This document shows, piece by piece, positions 37,865 through 50,057 of a DNA stretch of 64,000 nucleotides. Made by a program: the position numbers and the translations under genes. The DNA is taken from the NCBI RefSeq assembly GCF_017811175.1, contig NZ_JACWIJ010000002.1, positions 3,422,501-3,486,500 on the forward strand, read 5' to 3'. A model generated the notes under the pieces. The model did no database searches. It was not told where the DNA came from and saw nothing but the letters and a program-made list of their open reading frames with translations. The stretch is from Melaminivora jejuensis. Its GTDB lineage: Bacteria > Pseudomonadota > Gammaproteobacteria > Burkholderiales > Burkholderiaceae_C. How positions within the stretch are numbered: the stretch's first letter is position 1; each line of letters opens with the position of its first letter.

Positions 37865-38416
37865 ATGGCTAATTTCATCGAATTCGAAACTGAGCGCCTT
37901 TTCCTGCGGCAGTGGACGCCCGCTGACCGCAAACCGTTCGCCGCGCTCAATGCAGATGCAAGAGTGATGGAGTTTTTCCCCGCGCGGCTCACACGCGCCG
38001 AAAGTGACACGATCGCTGATCATTGCCAATCTTTGATTCAAGAGCGCGGCTGGGGATTTTGGGCTACTGAGTTGAAGGCTTCTCGCGAGTTCATCGGATT
38101 CGTCGGCTTGCATACCCCTTCAGCCGAACTTCCGTTCTCGCCGTGTGTAGAAATCGGTTGGCGTCTTTCCTTTTCGCATTGGGGCAAAGGGTTGGCTTCT
38201 GAGGCTGCACGAGAAGCTCTCCGCATCGGCTTTACGTCCCTCGGCCTAGACGAAATCGTGTCCTTCACGGCAGTTGGGAACTCCAGGTCTCGTGCCGTCA
38301 TGGAAAGGCTCAACATGTGCGAGTCAGGCACCTTTGAACATCCTCAAGTACCTGACGGTAGTTCGCTGCGCCTGCATTGCTTGTACCGTCTGCCGCGTGG
38401 CCGCTATGACGCATAA
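37865..38416 (+). CDS. GNAT acetyltransferase, RimJ/RimL-like (cassette 8)
   Basis: 183 residues. 'FETERLFLRQWTPAD' at the N-terminus and 'EIGWRLSFSHWGKGLASEAA' (about 95-114) are typical of the RimJ/RimL-type GNAT group, followed by 'VSFTAVGNSRSRAVMERLNM' (about 137-156). The acetyl-CoA loop W-G-K-G-L-A is intact. The substrate is unknown; the family includes ribosomal-protein, antibiotic and small-molecule acetyltransferases. It is the last cassette of the array, and its stop overlaps the left core of the final attC. Confidence 0.85.
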   Translation: MANFIEFETERLFLRQWTPADRKPFAALNADARVMEFFPARLTRAESDTIADHCQSLIQERGWGFWATELKASREFIGFVGLHTPSAELPFSPCVEIGWRLSFSHWGKGLASEAAREALRIGFTSLGLDEIVSFTAVGNSRSRAVMERLNMCESGTFEHPQVPDGSSLRLHCLYRLPRGRYDA

Positions 38417-38468
38417 CACGTCATCCCAGCCGACCGCCTACAGCGTCGGCTGGATTCAGGGCGTGAGG
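38411..38468 (+). repeat. attC site 8 (terminal, degenerate core)
   Basis: Left core gcataac. Arms 'cccagccgaccgcc' and 'gcgtcggctggatt' pair around 'tacagc'. The right core is gtgagga instead of GTTRRRY, so the outer end of the array is degenerate. Confidence 0.65.
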
Positions 38469-40033
<1,565 letters not shown>

Positions 40034-40035
40034 CC

Positions 40036-41166
40036 ATGGCCAGCACACAAGACACCGCCCGGGCCATGCAGCAGGCCGAGCCCAGCACCGCGCAGGAGCA
40101 AAAGCGCGACGAACGCCGCGCTGAAGCACTGGCGCCCGACGCCGCCCGCGTGCCCATGACCATGATCCAGTCGCTGCGCTCGGCGATGGACGTGATGATG
40201 GAGCGCGACGACAACGTCATCGTCTATGGCCAGGACGTGGGCTACTTCGGCGGCGTGTTCCGCGTGACCGAAGGGCTGCAGGCCAAGTACGGCAAGACGC
40301 GCTGCTTCGACGCGCCGATCTCCGAGGGCGGCATCGTCGGCACGGCCATCGGCATGGCCGCCTATGGCCTCAAGCCCGTGGTCGAGATCCAGTTTGCTGA
40401 CTACTTCTACCCGGCCACCGACCAGATCGTGTCCGAGGCCGCGCGTATGCGCCACCGCTCGAATGGCGACTTCACCGCGCCCATGACCATCCGTATGCCC
40501 TGCGGCGGCGGCATCTATGGCGGGCAGACGCACAGCCAAAGCCCCGAGGCTTTCTTCACCCACGTCTGCGGCCTGCGCACGGTCATGCCCAGCAATCCGT
40601 ATGACGCCAAGGGCCTGCTGATCGCCTCCATCGAGTGCGAAGACCCGGTCATCTTCCTGGAGCCCAAGCGCCTGTACAACGGCCCGTTCGACGGGCACCA
40701 CGACCGGCCCGTGGTGCCGTGGTCGAAGCACGCGCTGGGCCTGGTGCCCGAGGGTTACTTTCGCGTGCCGCTGGACAGCGCCGTGGTCTTTCGCCCCGGC
40801 AAGGAGGTCACGGTGCTGACCTACGGCACCATGGTCTGGGTGTCGGAATGCGCGGCGCGCGAGGCCGGGGTCGATGCCGAGGTCATCGACCTGCGCTCCA
40901 TCTGGCCGCTGGATCTGGAGACCATCGTCAATTCGGTCAAGAAGACGGGCCGCTGCGTCGTGGTACACGAGGCCACGCGCACCAGCGGCTTCGGCGCTGA
41001 GCTGGCCGCGCTGGTGCAGGAGCACTGCTTCTGGCACCTGGAGGCGCCCATCGAGCGCGTGACCGGCTGGGACACGCCCTATCCGCACGCCCAGGAATGG
41101 GACTACTTCCCTGGCCCCGCCCGCGTCGGCGCGGCCCTGCAGCGCGCTGTCGGCAAGGAGGCATGA
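40036..41166 (+). CDS. bkdA2: Branched-chain 2-oxoacid dehydrogenase E1 beta subunit
   Basis: A 376-residue transketolase-like subunit completing the E1 active site. Family blocks are 'VIVYGQDVGYFGGVFRVT', 'FDAPISEGGIVGTAIGMA' and 'RMPCGGGIYGGQTHSQSPEA'. The C-terminal domain holds 'VTVLTYGTMVWVSECAA' and 'DLRSIWPLDLETIV'. The first 35 residues are a charged, Gln/Ala/Glu-rich extension. ATG 40036 is close to the end of the alpha-subunit gene, and the E2 gene begins two bases after its stop, implying co-translation. Confidence 0.93.
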   Translation: MASTQDTARAMQQAEPSTAQEQKRDERRAEALAPDAARVPMTMIQSLRSAMDVMMERDDNVIVYGQDVGYFGGVFRVTEGLQAKYGKTRCFDAPISEGGIVGTAIGMAAYGLKPVVEIQFADYFYPATDQIVSEAARMRHRSNGDFTAPMTIRMPCGGGIYGGQTHSQSPEAFFTHVCGLRTVMPSNPYDAKGLLIASIECEDPVIFLEPKRLYNGPFDGHHDRPVVPWSKHALGLVPEGYFRVPLDSAVVFRPGKEVTVLTYGTMVWVSECAAREAGVDAEVIDLRSIWPLDLETIVNSVKKTGRCVVVHEATRTSGFGAELAALVQEHCFWHLEAPIERVTGWDTPYPHAQEWDYFPGPARVGAALQRAVGKEA

Positions 41167-41428
41167 CATGGGTATTTATGTGATCCGGATGCCCGACATC
41201 GGCGAAGGCATTGCCGAGGTGGAACTGGTCGCCTGGCACGTGCAGCCGGGCGACGTGGTGGCCGAAGACCAGCCGATTGCCGATGTCATGACCGACAAGG
41301 CCACGGTGGAAATCCCCGCGCACGTGCCGGGCAAGGTGCTGGCGCTGGGCGGCGCCGTCGGCCAGGTGCTGGCCGTGGGGGCGGAGCTGGTGCGGCTGGA
41401 GGTGGCAGGGGAGGGCAACCTCAAGGAA

Positions 41429-41690
41429 GGCGCGTCTCCACTCCCTCACCCCTGGAGAAGGGCGCCTCTTCACTCCCTCACCCCCTGGAGAAGGGTGCCT
41501 CTTTACTCCCTCCCCCTCTGGGGGAGGGCGGGGGTGGGGGCCGGCTGGCTGTGGGCGCACCGGCTGATGAGGCCACCGTCGCTGGCCCTCACCCCAGCCC
41601 TCTCCCAGAGGGAGAGGGAGCAGGAAGGCAGGGAGCAGGCGGCGCTGGCCCTCACCCCGGCCCTCTCCCAGAGAGAGAAAGACGGAAGAC
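41429..41690. repeat. G/C-rich repeat cluster (family B) inside the E2 linker
   Basis: Three tandem units begin ggcgcgtctccactccctca, ggcgcctcttcactccctca and ggtgcctctttactccct (41429, 41461, 41494), and two further units 'ggccctcaccccagccctct' and 'ggccctcaccccggccctct' start near 41584 and 41649. Each can fold on itself (cccctctgggggag; ccctctcccagagggag). A related unit lies in the glyQ-glyS spacer near 53168. Translated, the region gives Pro/Gly/Glu-rich linker. Confidence 0.75.
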
Positions 41691-41717
41691 GGGAGCAGGG
41701 CAGGATGAGGATTTCAA

Positions 41718-41772
41718 GGAAAATCCGGCTCAAACCCTTGCCCAGCAAGCGCTGACAGCTAGCAAAAAAGTA
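41718..41772 (-). repeat. Dispersed palindromic repeat, family A, copy 4 (inside E2 gene)
   Basis: The core 41727-41762, complementary strand, reads ctagctgtcagcgcttgctg then ggcaagggtttgagcc. It is translated in the E2 linker as AQTLAQQALTASKK, apparently without breaking the frame. Confidence 0.75.
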
Positions 41773-42696
41773 GCTAAAAACCGCTCATCCGCCGTCGCCC
41801 GCGCCCCCGGCGAGCGCCCGCTGGCCTCGCCCGCGGTGCGCCGGCGTGCGCAGGACGCCGGGGTTGACCTGCGCTTCGTCCACGGCAGCGGCCCGGCGGG
41901 GCAGATCGGCCACGAAGACCTGGACGCCTACATCGCCAGCGGCGGCCAGCCGGCAGGCCCGGGCGGATCGTCCCCATACACGCAGCGCCACGGCGAGGAG
42001 CAAATCCCCGTCATCGGCCTGCGCCGCCGCATTGCGCAGAAGATGCAGGAGGCCAAGCGCCGAATCCCGCACTTCAGCTACGTCGAGGAGATCGACGTGA
42101 CCGAGCTGGAGCAGTTGCGCCAGCGCCTGAACCAGCTGCACGGCGCGACGCGCGGCAAGCTCACGCTGCTGCCCTTCCTGGCGCGCGCCCTGGTGCTCAG
42201 CTTGCGTGACTTCCCGCAGATCAACGCCCGCTACGACGACGAGGCTGGCGTGGTCACCCGCTACGAGGCCGTCCACTTGGGGCTGGCCACGCAGACCGAT
42301 GCCGGCCTGATGGTGCCCGTGCTGCGCCACGCCGAGGGCCTGGACTTGTGGGCCTGCGCCGCAGCGATCGCCCGCGTGGCCGAGGGCGTGCGCTCTGGCC
42401 GCGCGACGCGCGAAGAACTCTCCGGCTCCACCATCACCCTGACCAGCCTGGGCGCCCTGGGCGGCATCGTCAGCACCCCGGTCATCAACCACCCGGAGGT
42501 GGCCATCGTCGGCGTCAACCGCATGGTCGAGCGGCCCATGTTCGGCAGCGGCGGCCAGGTCGTGGCGCGCCAGCTCATGAACCTGTCCTCATCGTTCGAC
42601 CACCGCGTGGTGGACGGCATGGACGCGGCGCGCTTCATCCAGGCCATGCGCGCCCTGCTCGAAACCCCGGCCCTGCTGTTCGTGGAGTGACCAGAA

Positions 42697-44103
<1,407 letters not shown>

Positions 44104-44142
44104 GGGCTGAAGGCAGGCACCAGGCCTCGGCCACGACCCGCC

Positions 44143-44173
44143 AAAGGCGCGCCGACTCCAGGCGCGCTTTTTG
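44143..44173 (+). terminator. Terminator after the bkd operon
   Basis: aaaggcgcgc / gcgcgctttttt-like stem (GCGCGC arms, loop cgactccag) followed by a T run at 44168-44172. Confidence 0.85.
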
Positions 44174-44281
44174 GTTTTCCAGTCATGCCGATTGGTAGAC
44201 TGCCCCGCTGACCCAAACGCCAACCCCACCCCGTCCTGTGGCCGGGGCAGGCGCACAAAAAGCCATTCGAGGGATGCACGC

Positions 44282-47059
44282 ATGACACCGGAAGCCAAGG
44301 CGCGCCAGCTCATCGACCAGAAGCTGGCGCAGGCTGGCTGGGCCGTTCAGGACATGTTGCAGCTCAACCTGGGTGCCGCAGCCGGCGTGGCCGTGCGTGA
44401 ATACGCCACCGACACCGGCCCCGCCGATTACGTGCTGTTCGTCGATCGCGTTGCCTGCGGCGTGATCGAGGCGAAAAAGGACGCCGCCGGCGAAAACCTC
44501 ACCGTGGCCGAGACCCAGACCGAGCGCTATGCCCACGCCCGGCTGAAATGGCGCAAGGATGGTGCGCCGCTGCGTTTCCTGTTCGAGGCCACCGGCCAGA
44601 TCATCCGCTTCACCGACAACGCCGACCCCGCCCCGCGCTCGCGTGAAATCTTCCATTTCTTCCAGCCGCAAACGCTGGCCGCGTGGCTCGCGCAGCCCGC
44701 CACATTGCGCCATCGCCTGGCCGGGCAGATGCCGGCGTTGCCCATGCAGAACCTGCGCGACTGCCAGATCGGCGCCGTCACCGGGTTGGAAGATTCGCTG
44801 GCGCTGAACAAGCCCCGCGCCCTGGTGCATATGGCCACCGGCGCGGGCAAGACCTTCACCGCCATCACTGCGGTCTATCGCCTGCTCAAATTTGGCGGGG
44901 CCAAACGCATCCTGTTCCTGGTCGATACGCGCAACCTGGGCAAACAGGCACACCAGGAATTCATGCAGTATCAGCCGCCGGACGACGCGCGCAAGTTCAC
45001 CGAGCTGTACAACGTGCAGCGCCTGGCCTCCAGCAGCATCGACCCGCACGCGCAGGTGTGCATCAGCACCATCCAGCGCATGTACTCCATCCTGGCGGGC
45101 GAGCCGATCGACGAATCGGCGGAAGACACATCGCTCAACGAAGTTCAGCAAAGCGCCAGCCAGCACAAGCTGGTGCGCTACAACGCCGCCGTGCCGGTGG
45201 AGACCTTCGACTTCATCGTCATCGACGAGTGCCACCGCAGCATCTACAACCTGTGGAAGCAGGTGCTGGACTACTTTGATGCCTTCCTCATCGGCCTCAC
45301 GGCCACGCCGGACAAGCGCACCTTCGGTTTCTTCAATGAGAACATCGTCGCCGAATACACCTACGAGCAATCGGTGGCCGATGGCGTGAACGTGGGCTAT
45401 GACGTGTTCGAGATCGTCACAGAAATCACGCAAAAGGGTGCCGAGCTGAAGGCAAAGGAGTGGGTCGATCACCGCGACCGCGCCACGCGCAAGAAGCGCT
45501 GGGGCGAAACCGAGGAAGACACAGCCTACAGCGGCAAGGAGCTTGACCGTTCGGTGGTCAACCCCAGCCAGATCCGCCAGGTCATCCAGGCCATGAAAAC
45601 CGCCGTGGAGGCGCAGCTCTTTCCCGCACGCAAGGAAACGCCCAAGACCCTCATCTTCGCCAAGACCGACAGCCACGCCGACGACATCGTGCAGATGGTG
45701 CGCGAGGTCTATGGCCAGGGCAACGCCTTTTGCCGCAAGGTCACCTACAGCGAAAAGGACGCCGACGGCGTGCTGGCCAGCTTTCGCAACGACTACCACC
45801 CGCGCATCGCTGTCACCGTGGACATGATCGCCACCGGCACCGACGTGAAACCGCTGGAGGTGCTGCTGTTCATGCGCGACGTGCGCTCGCGCGGCTACTA
45901 CGAGCAGATGAAAGGCCGGGGCGTGCGCAGCCTCGATGCCGACGGCCTTAAAAAAGTGAGCAATAGTGCCGATGGCGCTAAGGCCCGCTTCGTGCTGATC
46001 GACGCCGTGGGCGTGGAAAAAAGCCTCAAGACCGAAAGCCGCCCGCTGGAGAGAAAACCCGGCGTGGCGCTCAAGGACTTGCTGCGAGGCGTGGCCCTGG
46101 GCCACCGTGACGACGACACCGTGCTGTCGCTGGCCAACCGTCTGGTGCGCTTGGCCAAGCAGCTTGACGACAAGGCCCAGGCGCGCATCGCCCGCGCCAG
46201 CGGTGGCGTGCCCGTGGGCGAACTGGGCAAGGCGTTGATTGCCGCGCTCGACCCGGATGCCATCGTGCAGACCGCGTTGACCACCACCCAGGCCCAGGGC
46301 ATCACGCGCAGCGAAGACACCCTGTTGCCCGAAGAACTGGAGGCCGCCCGCGCCAGCCGCGTCGCCGCCGCCTGCGCGCCCTTCGACGCGCCCGCGCTGC
46401 GTGACGAGATCGAGAACGCCCGCCGCGAGCGTGAACAGCTCATCGACCACATCAACCTCGACCAGGTCACGTTTGCCGGGTTTTCCGAGCAGGCGCAGGT
46501 GCAGGCCGAGGCAGCGGTGCAGGGCTTTGCGGCTTACCTGCGCCAGCATCGGGACGAGATCGCCGCTTTGGGTTTTTTCTACGCCCAGCCGTACCAGCGC
46601 CGCGCGCTGACTTTCGCGATGCTGGAGGAGCTGCACGAGCATCTGGCGCAGCCGCCGCTCATGCTCACCACCGAACGGCTGTGGAGCGCCTATGCCCGCG
46701 TGCAGGCCAGCCAAGTCAAGGGTGCCGAGCGCAAGCGCCAGCTCACCGATCTGGTGTCGCTGGTGCGTTTTGCGCTGGGACTGGACGACGAACTGCGCCC
46801 CTTTGCCGACCAGGTGGACAGGCGGTTTCAGGACTGGGTCTTTCGCCACAACGCCCAGCGCGCCACCGCCTTCAGTCCCGAGCAGATGCAGTGGCTGCGG
46901 CTGATGAAGGAGCACATCGCCAGCAGTTGCGCCATAGCCCGCGAGGACTTCGATTACGCCGAAATGGCGGCGCGGGGCGGGCTGCAAAAGGTATGGAATT
47001 TGTTTGGCAAGGAGTTGGATAGGTTGATGGATGAGATGAATGAGGAGTTGGTGGCGTGA
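44282..47059 (+). CDS. hsdR: Type I restriction enzyme R subunit (HsdR, EcoEI-like)
   Basis: 925 residues. The N-terminal nuclease domain has a PD-(D/E)xK site: Asp in 'GPADYVLFV' and 'GVIEAKKDAA' (about 45-65). The SF2 translocase motor has Walker A 'MATGAGKTFTA' (about 186), the DEAD-box variant 'IVIDECHRSIYN' (about 313) and 'GLTATPDKRTFGFFN' (motif III), with motif VI in 'EQMKGRGVRSL'. The C-terminal EcoEI_R_C domain (about 700-915) docks on the methylase core. It cuts DNA lacking the modification after ATP-driven translocation. The gene overlaps hsdS by four bases. Confidence 0.94.
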   Translation: MTPEAKARQLIDQKLAQAGWAVQDMLQLNLGAAAGVAVREYATDTGPADYVLFVDRVACGVIEAKKDAAGENLTVAETQTERYAHARLKWRKDGAPLRFLFEATGQIIRFTDNADPAPRSREIFHFFQPQTLAAWLAQPATLRHRLAGQMPALPMQNLRDCQIGAVTGLEDSLALNKPRALVHMATGAGKTFTAITAVYRLLKFGGAKRILFLVDTRNLGKQAHQEFMQYQPPDDARKFTELYNVQRLASSSIDPHAQVCISTIQRMYSILAGEPIDESAEDTSLNEVQQSASQHKLVRYNAAVPVETFDFIVIDECHRSIYNLWKQVLDYFDAFLIGLTATPDKRTFGFFNENIVAEYTYEQSVADGVNVGYDVFEIVTEITQKGAELKAKEWVDHRDRATRKKRWGETEEDTAYSGKELDRSVVNPSQIRQVIQAMKTAVEAQLFPARKETPKTLIFAKTDSHADDIVQMVREVYGQGNAFCRKVTYSEKDADGVLASFRNDYHPRIAVTVDMIATGTDVKPLEVLLFMRDVRSRGYYEQMKGRGVRSLDADGLKKVSNSADGAKARFVLIDAVGVEKSLKTESRPLERKPGVALKDLLRGVALGHRDDDTVLSLANRLVRLAKQLDDKAQARIARASGGVPVGELGKALIAALDPDAIVQTALTTTQAQGITRSEDTLLPEELEAARASRVAAACAPFDAPALRDEIENARREREQLIDHINLDQVTFAGFSEQAQVQAEAAVQGFAAYLRQHRDEIAALGFFYAQPYQRRALTFAMLEELHEHLAQPPLMLTTERLWSAYARVQASQVKGAERKRQLTDLVSLVRFALGLDDELRPFADQVDRRFQDWVFRHNAQRATAFSPEQMQWLRLMKEHIASSCAIAREDFDYAEMAARGGLQKVWNLFGKELDRLMDEMNEELVA

Positions 47060-48582
47060 GTACGCTGGATAAACGTTGTATTGCAACGCTGGGAGAACTC
47101 GCGGACGAACCAGTTGAGCAGGCAGGCCCGGTGGGCGATTTCGTTTATGTGGACATCGGCAGCATCGACCGTGAAACAAAAAAAATCGTTGATGCAAAGT
47201 CAATAACGCTTGCGCAAGCCCCCTGTCGTGCACGCCAAGTCCTCAAATCGGGTGACGTGCTTGTATCCATGACTCGGCCCAATCTGAATGCCGTTGCGCT
47301 GGTGCCGACATATCTCGATGGTGCAATAGCGTCTACCGGCTTCCATGTCCTGCGTTCACGCTGGGTTCAACCCGAGTTTTTATTCGCGCTGGTTCAATCG
47401 CAGAACTTCATTGAAGACATGACGGCGGCTGTCCAAGGTGCTCTATATCCAGCCGTTCGTCCGCGGGATATTGCAGCCTATGAATTTGCTTTTGAGACGC
47501 CGTCCCAACAGTCCCGCATCGTCGCCAAACTCGAAGAACTGCTGTCCAGCCTCGATGCCGGCGTGGCCCAGCTCAAGGCCGCGCAGCAGAAGCTGGCACG
47601 CTACCGCCAGTCGCTGCTGAAGGCCGCCGTCACGGGCGAACTCACTACAAAATGGAGAGCTGCCCGCGCTTTATCCACAAGGGCTGAGCCCGAAAATGGC
47701 CATCAACTCCTGCAACGCATCCTCGCCGAGCGCCGCACCCGCTGGGAAGCCCGGCAACTGGCCAAGTTCGAGCAGCAAGGCAAGACACCGCCCAGCGGCT
47801 GGCAGAAGAAATACCCCGAGCCGGCGGCGCCGGATACCAGCGGCTTGCCGGAATTGCCGCAGGGGTGGGTGTGGGCGAGCGTGGATCAGTTATCTCCAGA
47901 TGATTTGGCTAATGGACGATCCGTGCCAACTGCGGAGAGCGGTGCAAAGGTGTTGCGGCTGACCGCGATCAAAGATGGCTCAGTGGATTTGCGTGAACAC
48001 AAGCAGGGCGCTTGGTCGGTAGAGGAAGCCGAGCCATTTGCAGTCAGTGAGGGCGACCTGTTGATCGTGCGCGGCAATGGTTCACTCACTTTGGTGGGCC
48101 GCGCAGGACTTGTGCGATCTGTTAAAGAGCAAGTGGCCTATCCGGACACCATCATTCGGTTAAGAGTAGTGGAGTCAGTGGTCAGCCCTGCGTGGGTCGG
48201 TCTTGTCTGGGATTCTCATTTCGTGCGAAGCCACTTGGAGCGTCGCGCCAGAACTTCAGCGGGTATTTACAAAATTGCTCAGTCAGACATCGTCACGGTA
48301 GTAGTCCCTATACCGAGCCTTATGGAGCAGGAGTACATCCAACAGGCGCTTGCGCAGCAGCTTGAGCAAGTCGCGGCGATGCAGAGCGCAGCGGAGACAG
48401 CACTCAAACAATCCACCGCCCAACGCCAAAACATCCTGCGCGCCGCCTTCGCCGGCCAGCTCGTGCCGCAAGACCCGGCGGACGAGCCAGCAAGTGCGTT
48501 GCTTGAGCGCATCCGCGCCGAGCGGGCGGCGCAGGGGCCGGCTCGCAAGCCGCGCGGGCGCAAGAAGATGGGGGCTGCATGA
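47056..48582 (+). CDS. hsdS: Type I restriction-modification specificity subunit HsdS
   Basis: 508 residues from GTG 47056. Two target-recognition domains lie at about 5-150 and 265-425, each followed by a conserved helical spacer: 'SQQSRIVAKLEELLSSLDAG' (about 153) and 'EYIQQALAQQLEQVAAMQSA' (about 430). The halves recognise the two parts of a bipartite DNA target. The tail after residue 480 is Arg/Lys-rich. Both overlaps (ATGA/GTGA type) with the flanking genes indicate translational coupling. The target sequence cannot be deduced here. Confidence 0.92.
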   Translation: MSTLDKRCIATLGELADEPVEQAGPVGDFVYVDIGSIDRETKKIVDAKSITLAQAPCRARQVLKSGDVLVSMTRPNLNAVALVPTYLDGAIASTGFHVLRSRWVQPEFLFALVQSQNFIEDMTAAVQGALYPAVRPRDIAAYEFAFETPSQQSRIVAKLEELLSSLDAGVAQLKAAQQKLARYRQSLLKAAVTGELTTKWRAARALSTRAEPENGHQLLQRILAERRTRWEARQLAKFEQQGKTPPSGWQKKYPEPAAPDTSGLPELPQGWVWASVDQLSPDDLANGRSVPTAESGAKVLRLTAIKDGSVDLREHKQGAWSVEEAEPFAVSEGDLLIVRGNGSLTLVGRAGLVRSVKEQVAYPDTIIRLRVVESVVSPAWVGLVWDSHFVRSHLERRARTSAGIYKIAQSDIVTVVVPIPSLMEQEYIQQALAQQLEQVAAMQSAAETALKQSTAQRQNILRAAFAGQLVPQDPADEPASALLERIRAERAAQGPARKPRGRKKMGAA

Positions 48583-50057
48583 GTGAATCGATAGCCAGCC
48601 TGTGGGAGCTCCCGGCAATCACCGAAGGCGCTGATCTGGAATGCAAAGCCGCGCAGGGGCGGGATGGCCGGGGTGAACTGCCCGACGATTTCTGGCGCAG
48701 CTACAGCGCCATGGCCAATACCGAGGGCGGGGTGATCTTGCTGGGGGTGCAAGAGAAGCCGCACGGCACTTTTCGGGCCGTCGGCATTGCGGACGTGGAG
48801 CGTGTGCGCAAGGCGCTTTGGGACAACCTGCACAACCGCAAGCAGGTCAGCACCAATCTGCTGACCGAGGCGGATGTGCAGCCAATCCATGTGGCGGGCG
48901 TGCAAATCCTCCAGATTCGCGTGCCGCGTGCCGCCCGGCAGCAAAAGCCGGTGCATGTGGGCAGCAATCCATTCGGTGGCACCTGGCTGCGCCGCTACGA
49001 GGGCGACTACAGCGCCGACGACGAGGCTGTGCGCCGAATGCTGGCCGAGCGGGTGGAAGAGTCGCGCGACGACAAGGTGCTCAAGGGCTTCGATTTCTCC
49101 GACCTGGACATGGATACGGTGGCGGCGTACCGCAACCGCTTCGCAGCGGTTCGACCGGGGCACGTATGGGCTGATCTGGCAGTGCCCGAGTTTCTGGAGC
49201 GCATCGGGGCATTTGGCAAGAACCGCGAAGAAGGCGTGAGTGGCCTGCGCTTGGCAGGGCTGCTGATGTTCGGGCGCGGCGAGGTGATCCGGGATGCGCT
49301 GCCGCACTACATGGTGGACTATCAGGAGCACCCCGAGGCGCGCACGGAAAGGCGCTGGATCGACCGGCTGGTGCCCGATGGATCGTGGTCTGGCAACCTC
49401 TATGATTTTTTCCGGCGCGTCTATCAAAAGCTGACGGCGGATCTAAAGGTACCGTTCCAGTTGCAGGATGGCCAGCGCATCGAGGACACGCCGGTACACG
49501 AGGCCTTGCGCGAGGCGCTGGCCAACACGCTGATGCATGCCGACTACACGGGGCGAGCGTCGGTCTTGGTGGTCAATCGGCCCGACATGTACGGTTTCCG
49601 CAATCCGGGACGCATGCGCATTCCGCCGGAAATCGCAATTCATGGCGGCAACAGCGATTGCCGCAATCGGCGCTTGCAAACCATGTTTCAGCTGGTGGGC
49701 TATGGCGACCATGCAGGGTCGGGGCTGCCGAAGATTTATGCCAACTGGGCAGGCCAGCATTGGCGCCGTCCGGTGCTCTACGAGTTGCCGCAGCTTGAGC
49801 AGACGGTCATGGAGCTGCGCATGAGCAGCCTGGTGCCCCCACAGGCCGTGGCTGAATTGGAGGGGCGGCTGGGCGAGGGTTTCAGGCGTTTGCCCGAGAA
49901 CGCACGCTTGGCCTTGATCACGGCGCAAGTAGAAGGGCAGGTCTGCCATGACCGGCTCAAGCAAATCTGCGCCGAGCACCCGGCCGACCTCACCAAAATG
50001 CTGGGGGGACTGGTGCGCGACGGCTATTTGGTGCCTGAGGGGTGGGGCGGGGAATGA
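48579..50057 (+). CDS. AlbA_2/Schlafen-type ATP-binding protein in the type I RM locus (main part)
   Basis: 492 residues. An AlbA_2 (Schlafen-like) N-terminal domain spans about 10-125 ('ESLECKAAQ'-type start seen here as GADLECKAAQGRDG, then 'SAMANTEGGVILLGVQE'). A GHKL-type ATPase segment lies near 300-375 ('EALREALANTLMHADYTG', 'FRNPGRMRIPPEIAIHGGNS', 'GSGLPKIY'), and a C-terminal winged helix follows. Proteins of this kind are often found inside type I RM loci. The frame stops at 50057, but the sequence appears to continue in the next frame (50054-50545), so the true protein may be about 656 residues, with one G missing in the G4 run at 50039-50042. Its role with HsdRMS is unknown. Confidence 0.82.
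   Translation: MSESIASLWELPAITEGADLECKAAQGRDGRGELPDDFWRSYSAMANTEGGVILLGVQEKPHGTFRAVGIADVERVRKALWDNLHNRKQVSTNLLTEADVQPIHVAGVQILQIRVPRAARQQKPVHVGSNPFGGTWLRRYEGDYSADDEAVRRMLAERVEESRDDKVLKGFDFSDLDMDTVAAYRNRFAAVRPGHVWADLAVPEFLERIGAFGKNREEGVSGLRLAGLLMFGRGEVIRDALPHYMVDYQEHPEARTERRWIDRLVPDGSWSGNLYDFFRRVYQKLTADLKVPFQLQDGQRIEDTPVHEALREALANTLMHADYTGRASVLVVNRPDMYGFRNPGRMRIPPEIAIHGGNSDCRNRRLQTMFQLVGYGDHAGSGLPKIYANWAGQHWRRPVLYELPQLEQTVMELRMSSLVPPQAVAELEGRLGEGFRRLPENARLALITAQVEGQVCHDRLKQICAEHPADLTKMLGGLVRDGYLVPEGWGGE

Larger units (their letters stand above)
30792..38468. mobile_element. Integron: intI, attI and eight gene cassettes
   Basis: The element has a leftward integrase (30792-31784), a putative attI (31893-31948) and cassettes bounded by attC sites whose cores begin at 32238, 32954, 33942, 34837, 36645, 37384, 37826 and about 38463. 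attC lengths run from 57 to 72 bases and their sequences differ, unlike the uniform attCs of sedentary superintegrons, so the cassettes look recruited from varied sources. Cassette genes all point away from intI, as expected for a shared Pc promoter. Cassettes are much more AT-rich than the host genes, especially 32270-32880 and 34900-36400. The element lies between the fabAB terminator and a branched-chain dehydrogenase operon. Confidence 0.9.
41168..42690 (+). pseudogene. bkdB: Branched-chain 2-oxoacid dehydrogenase E2 (lipoyl acyltransferase), frameshifted in a repeat-filled linker
   Basis: Residues 1-80 are a lipoyl domain ('IRMPDIGEGIAEVELVAWHV', lipoyl Lys in 'VMTDKATVEIPA'). The other parts lie in another frame: a subunit-binding domain ('LASPAVRRRAQDAGVDLRFV') and the acyltransferase core ('IGLRRRIAQKMQEAKRRIPH', catalytic 'SSSFDHRVVDGMDAARFIQA'). 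The linker, 41429-41765, consists of G/C-rich repeats plus a family A repeat. Tandem linker units differ by one C (C4 at 41449-41452, C5 at 41481-41485). Adding a C to the first would join all domains in one frame of about 507 residues. So the gene is probably functional if the base was miscalled. Confidence 0.85.

Noticed and set aside
44183..47233. 1016-codon reading frame on the minus strand opposite hsdR
   Set aside because: It is a shadow of high-GC codon usage; the plus strand has complete HsdR motifs while the antisense translation is His/Gln/Arg/Val-rich without any domain. The same applies to long antisense frames at 53313-55754, 5072-6820 and 61588-63984.
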